From positions 1 through 20,648 of the forward strand of contig JAGVXZ010000018.1 in NCBI GenBank assembly GCA_018303515.1: a stretch of DNA of 20,648 nt, given 5' to 3'. This DNA is from Candidatus Woesearchaeota archaeon (lineage in GTDB: Archaea > Nanobdellota > Nanobdellia > SCGC-AAA011-G17 > GW2011-AR18). The stretch's first letter is position 1. Each line of letters opens with the position of its first letter. The notes under the pieces were generated by a model, which had not been told where the DNA came from, made no database searches, and saw only the letters and a program-made list of their open reading frames with translations. This document shows positions 1 to 6,487 of the stretch, in pieces. A program made the translations under genes and the position numbers.

Positions 1-495
1 AAAGAGATAGACAAGTCTATTGAAGAAGCAAGACCAGCTGATGTGGAAATTTTAATAATTAAACCGGATAAATCCTGTGAAGGATGTTTCTTAATAGAAA
101 ATAAAGTTGAAGAATTTAAGAAATTAAATGTAAAGGTTGTAAAAGAAGTTACATTGAAAGCTTCTGAAGCTTCCGATTACATAAGTAATTATGATTTAAA
201 AAAATTACCTACTTTTTTGGTAGAAGGAGAAATTGAAAAATTTGATTTTGGAAAAAGCTTTACAAAAGTAAGTAATGGTTTAGTTTTTTCAGAGGTATTA
301 CCACCTTTTTTCAGTATTAAAGAGAATAGGATTGTTGGAAAAGTGAGTATTAATATAATTAATCCTAGCAATTGTGATCTTTGTACAGGTGCCCAACTTG
401 TTTTTGAAAATTTAATTAGAGCTGGAATTGGAATTGAAGAATATAAAGAGCTGAATGAAGTAGGACAGTTGAAAATGATGGTAGTTATGTTCTGA
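1..495 (+). pseudogene. Thioredoxin-fold repeat protein, upstream fragment (5' partial, frameshifted)
   Basis: The reading frame is open from base 1, so the gene begins outside the window; the GTG at 43 is only an internal codon. The fragment carries one complete thioredoxin-like unit (CEGC motif, then the LKKLPTFL segment whose Pro matches the cis-Pro region of the fold) and the start of a second (CDLC motif). The frame stops at 495, but the homologous sequence continues in another frame (ENDGSYVLRN from 471, reaching the next fragment without a stop). Compared with the last repeat, this second unit lacks about 45 residues including its KLP motif, and one base is missing at about 465. The role is probably thiol-disulfide exchange outside the membrane, inferred from the CxxC motifs and the CcdA-like gene downstream. 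Either the gene is truly decayed or the assembly collapsed between near-identical repeats. Confidence 0.72.
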
Positions 496-554
496 GAAAT
501 GTTGATCCACCATATAAAGATCTTACTACAGGACAACTAAAGGGGCTAGTTAAT

Positions 555-893
555 GTGAGATATATAGTTGATGAAAGTTGTTCTTCATGTTATGATGTTA
601 AGACTTTTGGACAAATACTTAGCAGAAATTTAGGGATTAAAATTAAAAATGAAAATAATATTGATTTCAAAACCACTGAAGGAAAGAAATTGATTGAGAC
701 TTATGCAATTAAAAAACTACCTGCAATTATAATTAGTTCAGATGTAAAAGAATATCCTGGGGCGTTTAAAGTTTTGGAAGGTGTTGGTTCAGTTGAAAAT
801 GATGGTAGTTATGTTTTTAGAAATAATGAAGTCCTTGGTAATTATAAGGATCTTGAAACTGGAAAAGTTGTTGAGTTGCAAAAAAAACAATGA
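555..893 (+). pseudogene. Thioredoxin-fold repeat protein, downstream fragment
   Basis: This is the rest of the frameshifted repeat gene. The frame is open from 459, and the only usable start in it is the GTG at 555, which lies inside the repeat array and has no promoter or Shine-Dalgarno sequence, so I do not think it is an independent gene. It encodes a full thioredoxin-like unit: a CSSC redox motif near its N terminus, the segment YAIKKLPAIIIS with the cis-Pro region, and the closing motif ENDGSYVFRN shared with the preceding repeat. Its stop overlaps the CcdA-like start by 4 bases (ATGA at 890), indicating one operon with translational coupling. If the upstream frameshift is an assembly error, this is simply the C terminus of one long multi-domain disulfide protein. 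Confidence 0.68.
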
Positions 894-1879
894 AAAATAA
901 GTTTGTTATTTTAGGGATTGTATTTATTTTATTTTTGAGTGTTAATGTACTTGGTCATGATGGGGAGGATCATAGTGTTATTCCTGAAGGACTTTTAAAA
1001 GCTCAAGAATCTAATCTAGAACAAGCAAATAATTATTTACATACTATTACATTTATTGTAGCTTTTTTAGCCGGAATATTAACAATTTTATCTCCATGTA
1101 TCCTTCCACTTTTTCCAGCGTTTTTTGCTTATACATTTAAGGATAGAATAAATATTACTAAGGCTACTTTAGCTTTCTTTTTAGGGTTTACATTTTCTTT
1201 TATGGGGTTAGGACTTTTAGCAGTTGCAATTTTTAAAACAAGTTTAGTGGTTTTACAAATTAAGATGTCAATTCTAGTAAGAATTTTTGGATTGTTCCTT
1301 ATCGGTTTAGGAATAATGGCTGCATTAAATAAAGGTTTTTCAGGAATTGTTTTTAAAACAAAATTTAAAAATGATATTTTTGGAACGTTTTTATCTGGAA
1401 TGTTTTTTGCTATTGGATGGACAGCATGTGTAGGACCAATTCTTGCAGGTATTCTTTTAATGGGTTCTATGTTAAATAATTATTTACAGATTCTAGGTTT
1501 AATATTCATGTATTCTTTTGGAATTTTTGTACCTTTGTTTATATTATCTTTCTTTTATGATAAATATCAGCTTCATAAAAAATCATGGGTAAAGGGAAAA
1601 GAAATAGAGATTCTTCTGTTTAATCAAACGATTAAAACATATACTACTAAAGTTTTAAGTGGAGTGTTGTTTATTCTTCTTGGAATTGTTTTTTTAATAG
1701 GTGGTAATACTTCTGCATTTAATGGGTTTAATTTTTTAGGAATAAGAGATTATTTTTATATTTTACAAGATAAAATTTCTGTAGGAATTCCAATATATTT
1801 ACAGATTATTAGTTTTTTAATAATCATTCTTTTTATTTATTTAATATGGAGGTTTATTAGAAAAAATGAAAAATTATGA
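890..1879 (+). CDS. CcdA/DsbD-beta family transmembrane thiol-disulfide carrier
   Basis: Members of this family move reducing equivalents across the membrane to extracytoplasmic thioredoxin-like proteins, using one cysteine in each of two pseudo-repeated helix bundles. Both hallmark motifs are present: SPCILPLFPAF (Cys70) and GWTACVGPILAG (Cys180). An N-terminal hydrophobic segment (about residues 5-21) looks like a signal peptide or anchor and is followed by a short acidic/His stretch (GHDGEDH) of unknown meaning. Further membrane segments lie at about 52-72, 92-115, 127-146, 166-190, 195-222, 253-272 and 300-321. The ATGA overlap with the thioredoxin repeat gene and the 14-base overlap with the next gene place it in the middle of a redox operon, with the upstream CxxC protein as the likely partner. 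The family call is firm; the direction of electron flow is inferred. Confidence 0.88.
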   Translation: MKNKFVILGIVFILFLSVNVLGHDGEDHSVIPEGLLKAQESNLEQANNYLHTITFIVAFLAGILTILSPCILPLFPAFFAYTFKDRINITKATLAFFLGFTFSFMGLGLLAVAIFKTSLVVLQIKMSILVRIFGLFLIGLGIMAALNKGFSGIVFKTKFKNDIFGTFLSGMFFAIGWTACVGPILAGILLMGSMLNNYLQILGLIFMYSFGIFVPLFILSFFYDKYQLHKKSWVKGKEIEILLFNQTIKTYTTKVLSGVLFILLGIVFLIGGNTSAFNGFNFLGIRDYFYILQDKISVGIPIYLQIISFLIIILFIYLIWRFIRKNEKL

Positions 1880-2393
1880 TTGTAAAGAATGCAATAAGGA
1901 ATTTGGATCCTTAGAGAGTCTTGAATCACATAATATACATAAACATCCTGAACGTGTGAAAAAAAGATTCTTGTTTCAAAAGAAGAAAATTAAAAAATGG
2001 CTGATTTTTGTATTGATTTTAATTTTGATTATATGGGGAATAACTAGTTTTTCAAATCAAAAAGTCTTGCCTCCAATAGATATTAAAGACCATATTGAAT
2101 CTTATCCCTCAGAAAAGATAGTTAGGACACCTCTGGTTCTTGCAGTTCAAAAACATATTCTTGAACACGTCCCAAGTGGAAGACCAGGAGTAGTTATTAA
2201 TTATGATTGTTTCACTTATCAATGTGAGGAGAATCTTGTTCCAAACCTAGAGCAATTTGGAAAAAAATATGATTTTGTATATGTTGCTCCATTTAAGAAT
2301 ATGAAAAATAAAATTGTATTGACAAGATATGGAAAATTAAAAGCTTTGGACAATTATGACGAAATCGTTATTGAAGAATTTATTAATTATTGA
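1866..2393 (+). CDS. C2H2 zinc finger - membrane helix - DUF3105-like extracytoplasmic domain protein
   Basis: Three parts are visible. Residues 6-27 form a C2H2-type zinc finger (C6, C9, then H22 and H25/H27, with the usual 12-residue spacing). A Lys/Arg-rich stretch precedes one membrane helix at about 44-61. The rest (about 70-175) resembles DUF3105, with the pattern KHILEH, PGVVINYDC, VYVAPF, KIVLTRYGK, then a closing IVIEEFI helix. It carries a CxxxxC pair (C115, C120) that could be a disulfide and a target of the CcdA-like neighbour. Positive residues before the helix suggest the finger is cytosolic and the DUF3105-like part external. The start overlaps the CcdA-like gene by 14 bases, so it is very probably co-translated with it. 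The DUF3105 match is by recalled pattern only, and the function is unknown. Confidence 0.72.
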   Translation: MKNYDCKECNKEFGSLESLESHNIHKHPERVKKRFLFQKKKIKKWLIFVLILILIIWGITSFSNQKVLPPIDIKDHIESYPSEKIVRTPLVLAVQKHILEHVPSGRPGVVINYDCFTYQCEENLVPNLEQFGKKYDFVYVAPFKNMKNKIVLTRYGKLKALDNYDEIVIEEFINY

Positions 2394-2399
2394 GTGGAA

Positions 2400-2405
2400 T
2401 TTTTT
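2400..2405 (+). terminator. Oligo-T terminator after the redox operon
   Basis: A run of six T lies seven bases after the stop of the last gene of the operon, with further T-rich sequence to about 2440. Archaeal transcription commonly ends in such T runs without needing a strong hairpin. The flanking TGGAA and TTCCA could form only a weak 5-base-pair stem. Confidence 0.4.
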
Positions 2406-2489
2406 GTTGATTTAATAGTTCCATTTTATTCTTTTTGTATGTCTTCTAATAAATTATTAAGGTTTCAACATAACCGCGATTTCAAAACA

Positions 2490-2498
2490 TTTTTAAAC
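2490..2498 (+). promoter_or_regulatory. TATA-like box of the DUF1003 gene
   Basis: TTTTTAAAC is centred about 27 bases before the ATG at 2521, the spacing expected when transcription starts at or next to the start codon. No Shine-Dalgarno sequence is present, so the mRNA is probably leaderless. Confidence 0.6.
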
Positions 2499-2520
2499 TT
2501 TAAACTAAGAATTAGTTATT

Positions 2521-2916
2521 ATGGGGACGAAAAAAATAAATGATAAGCATCCAAGATTTATACAAAAATTAACTTTAGGACAAAGAGCTGCAGATTCTAT
2601 TGCAAAATTAGGTGGTAGTTGGACTTTCATTATAACCTTTTTTGTTTTTATCCTATTATGGGTGGCAATAAATACTATTTTAATTATTAAGGGAAATTTT
2701 GATCCTTATCCATTTATATTATTAAATTTAGTATTATCTTGTTTAGCCGCAATTCAGGCACCAATTATTTTAATGGCACAAAATAGGCAAGCTGAAAGAG
2801 ATCGATTAGATGCAAAATATGATTATGCAGTAAATAGAAAAGCTGAAAGAGAAATACAAAACATACAATGGGATCTTGATGAAATTAAAAATTTGATTAA
2901 AAAAACTAAAAAATAA
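2521..2916 (+). CDS. DUF1003 family membrane protein
   Basis: The protein follows the DUF1003 pattern closely: an N-terminal LTLGQRAADSIAKLGGSW block, a first membrane helix at about 34-57, the motif FDPYPFILLNLVLS leading into a second helix, then AAIQAPIILMAQNRQAERDR and a charged, probably coiled-coil tail (DYAVNRKAEREI onward). Two helices with both ends likely cytosolic fit the family. The family is widespread in bacteria and archaea, and I know of no established biochemical function. A full-length 131 residues shows no truncation. It has its own TATA-like box and sits downstream of the redox operon, convergent with the PAP2 gene, so its job cannot be read from context. Confidence 0.88.
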   Translation: MGTKKINDKHPRFIQKLTLGQRAADSIAKLGGSWTFIITFFVFILLWVAINTILIIKGNFDPYPFILLNLVLSCLAAIQAPIILMAQNRQAERDRLDAKYDYAVNRKAEREIQNIQWDLDEIKNLIKKTKK

Positions 2917-3361
2917 AATTAACTAAAAGATAAATAATAAAACCTAAGATATAACCTCCAATAACATCAAACCAATAATGTTTCTTTAGGTATATTCTTG
3001 AATAGCCTACTAATAATGTAATGAAAAGTAAAAAATAAAATATCTGATTATTAGGGAAAATTGATTTTATTATTAGAGAAAAGAATAATGCTCTTGCTGA
3101 ATGTAGAGAAGGAAATGAGGAAGCATCAATTTTTCCAATAAAAGTATGATAAGATCTTTTTTTTGGCCTCTCTTTAAAATAAATGGATCTTATTATTATT
3201 GCAGAAATGTAAAGGAAACTTAGTCCGGATAAAAGCTCAATGAATAAAATAAAATTTTTTAAGAAAAGAGAAATTATGATTGTAGAAATATAGATTAAGA
3301 CACCACCAAATGCTGTTATCTCTTCAAATATTAAATCTCTAAGTTTTTTTGGTAATTTCAT
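2906..3361 (-). CDS. PAP2 superfamily membrane phosphatase
   Basis: PAP2 enzymes hydrolyse lipid phosphates or polyprenyl diphosphates at the membrane using a three-motif active site. All three motifs are present (numbering from the ATG at 3361): KERP around residue 65, PSLH at 84-87 with the catalytic His, and SRIYLKKHYWFD at 121-132 with Arg122, His128 and Asp132. Several hydrophobic helices surround them. I chose the ATG at 3361, giving 151 residues, because a TATA-like box (3384-3392) is centred 27 bases upstream; the frame is also open to a TTG at 3424, but that would run across the tRNA-Thr promoter. The substrate cannot be read from sequence; a role in recycling lipid carriers or in membrane lipid synthesis is plausible. 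The last bases overlap the end of the convergent DUF1003 gene. Confidence 0.83.
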   Translation of the reverse strand: MKLPKKLRDLIFEEITAFGGVLIYISTIIISLFLKNFILFIELLSGLSFLYISAIIIRSIYFKERPKKRSYHTFIGKIDASSFPSLHSARALFFSLIIKSIFPNNQIFYFLLFITLLVGYSRIYLKKHYWFDVIGGYILGFIIYLLVNFIF

Positions 3362-3383
3362 ATTCGTTTTTTTATATTTAAGG

Positions 3384-3392
3384 TATAAAAAT
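3384..3392 (-). promoter_or_regulatory. TATA-like box of the PAP2 gene
   Basis: On the minus strand this reads ATTTTTATA, centred about 27 bases before the ATG at 3361. It supports that ATG over the upstream TTG at 3424. Confidence 0.5.
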
Positions 3393-3393
3393 G

Positions 3394-3402
3394 TTTTTAA
3401 AG
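3394..3402 (+). promoter_or_regulatory. TATA-like box of tRNA-Thr
   Basis: TTTTTAAAG is centred about 28 bases before the first base of the tRNA. It interleaves with the divergent PAP2 promoter, so the two transcription complexes may compete. Confidence 0.5.
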
Positions 3403-3425
3403 TTATTTCAGTTTCAATGTTCAAT

Positions 3426-3499
3426 GCTTCGGTGGCTTAGTACGGTATAGCGTTACCTTGGTAAGGTAGAGGTCGCGAGTTCGAATCTCGCCCGAGGCT
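3426..3499 (+). tRNA. tRNA-Thr (anticodon GGU)
   Basis: The sequence folds into a full cloverleaf: acceptor GCTTCGG with CCGAGGC (one G-U pair), a D arm GCTTAGTACGGTATAGC, anticodon stem TTACC/GGTAG with loop TTGGTAA, T stem GCGAG/CTCGC with loop TTCGAAT. Loop bases 34-36 are GGT (3460-3462), giving threonine. The discriminator base is T, which I recall as usual for archaeal tRNA-Thr. The CCA end is not encoded and there is no intron. Confidence 0.95.
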
Positions 3500-3501
3500 T
3501 A

Positions 3502-3507
3502 TTTTTT
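3502..3507 (+). terminator. Oligo-T terminator of tRNA-Thr
   Basis: Six T residues start three bases after the tRNA's discriminator base, matching the oligo-T signals used by archaeal RNA polymerase. The convergent patatin-like gene ends at 3511, so the site separates the two transcripts. Confidence 0.45.
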
Positions 3508-3510
3508 GTA

Positions 3511-4329
3511 TTAAAAAAAACTTTTTAAATATATATTCTCACCAACTTCCATGTAAGCATGATCCATAGCTGTCCATACTAAACTTTTTTTATTTTGTAA
3601 AATAGTAAGATTGAAATTCGTTTCTGGTTTTAAGAATATTACTTTAATATCATTTGGAACTTTGAATTGTTTTCTTTTTTCTTCATCTTTTTTGTATTGC
3701 ATTTCAAATTCTTTACCTTTAAATTTGATAAATAATTTTAATATTAATTTATTTAGTCTTGGGGATTTTGAAGAGGATTCAATTACTATGATTTTATCAG
3801 CACCTAATTCTATTGCTTTTCTTATATTTAATTCTGTACTAGAAGAAGTATAAGTATCAATATAATTCTCTTCTTTTATTTTTATTTCGTCACCATAAAC
3901 AATTGGTATTGCTAAAGATGCTTTAATTATGTTTAGTAATTCTTTATTTTTAGCTGAGAAATATTTTAGTTTTCCATTTGTTGCATTTGTTGTTGCAATT
4001 AAGCATTTGGATTTAAGTGATTTTAATTTTTTAATATTAAGTGGAAAAATTTTTTTACAAATAATATCAATTAAATAATCAAGATTAACCATTTTTTTTA
4101 ATCTTAATGGATTTATGAATTCTTTTGATGTTAAGTAGTTTATATTCACTTTTTTTATTTCATTATATTGGCCTGCTAAATAGTATGGCAGTGTAATTGC
4201 AGCTCCAGAACCACCAATTACAATATCTGGTTGCGTTATATTATGAACTTCTGCCAAAGCTAGTAAAGCACCAGCTAGATAACTACATGACATTCCCCCT
4301 CCAGAAGCAACTATAGCTAATTTTCCCAT
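3511..4329 (-). CDS. Patatin-like phospholipase / acyl hydrolase
   Basis: Patatin-like enzymes cleave acyl esters with a Ser-Asp dyad. Visible parts (numbered from the GTG at 4338) are the glycine-rich oxyanion loop SGGGM at 12-16, the nucleophile region GGSGA with Ser44, and a later YIDTYTSS segment with Asp161 where the family usually has Asp-Gly-Gly/Ala. The Asp is kept but the glycines are not, so activity is likely but not certain. The long C-terminal half is Lys-rich and less conserved. I chose the ATG at 4329 (272 residues) over the GTG at 4338 because the GTG lies inside a good Shine-Dalgarno sequence, GGTGAT, four bases before the ATG. There is no signal peptide, so the protein is probably cytosolic or at the inner membrane face. 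It stands alone with its own promoter. Confidence 0.8.
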   Translation of the reverse strand: MGKLAIVASGGGMSCSYLAGALLALAEVHNITQPDIVIGGSGAAITLPYYLAGQYNEIKKVNINYLTSKEFINPLRLKKMVNLDYLIDIICKKIFPLNIKKLKSLKSKCLIATTNATNGKLKYFSAKNKELLNIIKASLAIPIVYGDEIKIKEENYIDTYTSSSTELNIRKAIELGADKIIVIESSSKSPRLNKLILKLFIKFKGKEFEMQYKKDEEKRKQFKVPNDIKVIFLKPETNFNLTILQNKKSLVWTAMDHAYMEVGENIYLKSFF

Positions 4330-4333
4330 TTTA

Positions 4334-4339
4334 ATCACC
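4334..4339 (-). promoter_or_regulatory. Shine-Dalgarno sequence deciding the patatin start
   Basis: On the minus strand GGTGAT sits four bases before the ATG at 4329. It is complementary to the 3' end of 16S rRNA and overlaps the alternative GTG start, which argues for the ATG. It is the only clear Shine-Dalgarno site I noticed ahead of a gene that has its own promoter in this window. Confidence 0.6.
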
Positions 4340-4367
4340 AGATGTTACTACTTATACGACATTAACT

Positions 4368-4376
4368 CTTTAAATA
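4368..4376 (-). promoter_or_regulatory. TATA-like box of the patatin gene
   Basis: On the minus strand this reads TATTTAAAG, centred about 43 bases before the ATG at 4329. That leaves a leader of roughly 15-20 bases, enough to hold the Shine-Dalgarno site, unlike the leaderless genes around it. Confidence 0.5.
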
Positions 4377-4398
4377 GTTTGTCATTTGGTATAATTTT

Positions 4399-4430
4399 AA
4401 CTAATTAAGGAATTTAAAAAAAAATTAGTT
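4399..4430 (-). terminator. Terminator of the aminopeptidase gene (T run with inverted repeat)
   Basis: On the minus strand the stop codon is embedded in AACTAATT, followed directly by a run of nine T (4416-4424), and the complementary AATTAGTT closes an 8-base-pair inverted repeat. The T run is the likely archaeal termination signal; the A/T-rich stem is weak and may be incidental. Confidence 0.5.
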
Positions 4431-5831
4431 TGATTTTAAAAAATCAATTAGTAACCTTACTCCATAACCAGTGCCACCTTGAGAGATGTAAAATCTCCTG
4501 GAAGTATTGATTGTTGGACCAGCTATATCTAAGTGTATATATGGAACTTTTTTAATGAAACTTTTAAGAAACATAGCTGCATGTTGAGCACCTGCATAAT
4601 CTCTGTGTTTAGTTGCAAGGTTTGGAATGTCTGCAATTTCTGATTTCAGATCTTCCATATATTCTTCAAATAAAGGTAATTGCCATAAAAGTTCATAAGT
4701 TTCTTCTCCAGACTTGATTAACTGTTTAACTTTATCTTCCTCATTTGACATTATCCCAGCAACAAAATCGCTTAATGCTCTAATACATGCACCAGTCAAT
4801 GTTGCCATAGAAATAATCAAAGAGGGATTCAGTTTATCTTCTGCGTATTCCATTGCATCTGCTAAAACTAATCTTCCTTCTGCATCAGTATGTCGAATCT
4901 CAACAGTTTTTCCAGAATAAGATGTTAAAATGTCTCCATTTCTATATGAGTTAGGCCCAACTGAATTTTCTGCACATGTTAAAACTGCTGTAACATTTTT
5001 CTTTATGTTTAATTCTGCACAGGTTTTTACTGTAGCAAATGCTGTGGCAGCACCATGCATATCAATTTTCATTTCTTCCATCCAAGATGTCTTAACATAT
5101 AGACCACCTGTATCATAAGTAATTCCTTTTCCAACAAGAACTATCTTCTCTTTACTTTTAGGATCACCAATGTGCTCCAGAATAATTAATCTTGGTGGGT
5201 TTATTGAACCTTTTCCTACACCTAAAATTAATCCAAGTTTTAGTTCTTTAAGATCCTCTTCATCTAACACTGTACATCTTAATCCTGTTTGCATTGCAAT
5301 TTCTTTAGATTTTCTTGCAATCCATGAAGGAGTAGCAATATCTGCTTGTTCGTTAGCTAAGTCTCTTGCAAAAAGAGTGTTATTACAGATTGTCTGTGTT
5401 TGAAGTAATTCTTCCTGTAATTCTTTTGAACCAATGAGGTATAGTTTTTCTATTTTTTTATTTAATTTTTCTTTATCTGTTTTATATTTCTCAAAAGAAT
5501 AATCTCCTAAAATAATAGATTCAGTAATTGCAACTGCTGAATCTTTTTCATTAATTTTGGTTTTAGGAATCTCTACTGTTAAAGAGGTAAGTTGTATTTT
5601 TTGTATTTTTTCCAAAGCAGTATAAACTGCTTTTCTTATTTTTTCTTTAGTAACTTTCTCTTCTTCTCCTAAACCAACGAAAAATTTTCTTGAATCAGTA
5701 TCATAATACCAATGTAATTCAAAGTCTTTTCCTTTGAAATCTTTCATATTCTCTTTTTCAGCTTGTTCCTTTGTTCTTAGAAAAATTATTGTGTCAGTTT
5801 GTTCTGCTTTCGGGTTTATTTTAATTTCCAT
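4425..5831 (-). CDS. pepA: M17 family leucyl aminopeptidase
   Basis: This two-metal enzyme removes N-terminal residues from peptides in the cytosol. The C-terminal catalytic domain is complete: Lys235 and Asp240 in GKGITYDTGG, catalytic Lys247, Asp257 in KIDMHGAA, and the family signature HTDAEGRL with Asp316, Glu318 and catalytic Arg320. These match the metal ligands and catalytic residues known for E. coli PepA. The N-terminal part (about 1-150) is a divergent version of the usual regulatory domain. At 468 residues the length is normal. The ATG at 5831 follows a TATA-like box by about 24 bases, consistent with a leaderless mRNA. Its role is probably peptide turnover, useful to a cell that depends on imported or host-derived peptides (the last point is inference). 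Confidence 0.95.
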   Translation of the reverse strand: MEIKINPKAEQTDTIIFLRTKEQAEKENMKDFKGKDFELHWYYDTDSRKFFVGLGEEEKVTKEKIRKAVYTALEKIQKIQLTSLTVEIPKTKINEKDSAVAITESIILGDYSFEKYKTDKEKLNKKIEKLYLIGSKELQEELLQTQTICNNTLFARDLANEQADIATPSWIARKSKEIAMQTGLRCTVLDEEDLKELKLGLILGVGKGSINPPRLIILEHIGDPKSKEKIVLVGKGITYDTGGLYVKTSWMEEMKIDMHGAATAFATVKTCAELNIKKNVTAVLTCAENSVGPNSYRNGDILTSYSGKTVEIRHTDAEGRLVLADAMEYAEDKLNPSLIISMATLTGACIRALSDFVAGIMSNEEDKVKQLIKSGEETYELLWQLPLFEEYMEDLKSEIADIPNLATKHRDYAGAQHAAMFLKSFIKKVPYIHLDIAGPTINTSRRFYISQGGTGYGVRLLIDFLKSN

Positions 5832-5850
5832 AAATAAGAGAGTATAATTT

Positions 5851-5858
5851 TTTATAAA
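5851..5858. promoter_or_regulatory. Palindromic TATA-like box between divergent genes
   Basis: TTTATAAA reads the same on both strands. Its centre lies about 24 bases from the aminopeptidase ATG on the minus strand and about 24 bases from an ATG at 5878 on the plus strand, so one box could serve both directions. Confidence 0.5.
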
Positions 5859-5893
5859 GGAATTATTGTAATTTAATATGGCCTTTTCAAAAT

Positions 5894-6469
5894 ATGAGAA
5901 GTTTTTTAAATTTGGAGAATATAAGAGATTGTATGATAAAAGAGGATATACTTGAAATTACCAAAGGTTTAGCTAATGAAACTTATTTTGATGAGGAAAG
6001 AAGAATTGAATTTATTAAAGAATTGGATTTTATGATTGATTCACATTTAGAATCCTGGAATAAGTTACTTGGATCTTATGAGTTGGTTAATTTTCTTGGT
6101 GAAGAGATTAATTTTGAAAAAATAGAATTTGATGAAAGATTAAAGAATGAATTGAGAAAAAATTATAAAGTTTCTGAAGAATTAATTAACAATCTAGAAA
6201 AGTTTAGACCTTTAATTACAAAAGGAATTAATTCTCTTTTAAACATAAGAGACCATGTTAAAAAAGGAGGATTTTTTTCTATAAAAGAAACTAAAGATAA
6301 CTATAGTAGGTTAAATTGTGAAATCTTACGATATCTAACCCAAATAAATGATATAAGTTTAATTTATTTTGAGAAGTTAGGATTATGGGAGGATTTGAGA
6401 GTAATAAGGGGTGTAATTAAAAGTGATAAGGTTTCTTTAAAATATATTAAAGAATCACAAAAGCTTTAA
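5894..6469 (+). CDS. Hypothetical helical protein, first gene of the adk cluster
   Basis: I do not recognise this protein. It is 191 residues, rich in Glu, Lys, Leu and Ile, without membrane segments, signal peptide or evident metal motif, and looks almost wholly alpha-helical. The start is uncertain. ATG 5894 gives the longest frame and ATG 5933 (residue 14) is an alternative. The best-placed start relative to the upstream TATA-like box is the ATG at 5878, but that is in another frame and stops after 25 codons. The gene heads a same-strand run with a second unknown helical protein, adenylate kinase and Trm56. An 18-base gap, with a possible internal promoter, separates it from the next gene. 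Its position suggests a housekeeping or lineage-specific role, not one I can name. Confidence 0.65.
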   Translation: MRSFLNLENIRDCMIKEDILEITKGLANETYFDEERRIEFIKELDFMIDSHLESWNKLLGSYELVNFLGEEINFEKIEFDERLKNELRKNYKVSEELINNLEKFRPLITKGINSLLNIRDHVKKGGFFSIKETKDNYSRLNCEILRYLTQINDISLIYFEKLGLWEDLRVIRGVIKSDKVSLKYIKESQKL

Positions 6470-6471
6470 AT
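6463..6471 (+). promoter_or_regulatory. Possible internal TATA-like box before the second hypothetical gene
   Basis: GCTTTAAAT, overlapping the stop of the preceding gene, is centred about 21 bases before the ATG at 6488 and about 27 before the ATG at 6494. The second spacing matches the other leaderless genes and hints that translation starts at 6494. Confidence 0.35.
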
Positions 6472-6487
6472 TTTTATTCGAATTCTC

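Noticed and set aside
460..500. Programmed ribosomal frameshift joining the two thioredoxin fragments
   Set aside because: There is no slippery heptamer in the right frame, and the second repeat also lacks about 45 residues, which a programmed shift does not explain. Deletion or misassembly fits both observations.
3362..3424. N-terminal extension of the PAP2 protein from a TTG at 3424
   Set aside because: It would run across the tRNA-Thr promoter and end two bases from the tRNA. A well-spaced TATA-like box supports the ATG at 3361.
4714..5403. Three short plus-strand ORFs opposite the leucyl aminopeptidase
   Set aside because: They are antisense to a full-length, motif-complete enzyme gene and show no motif, promoter or ribosome-binding site of their own.
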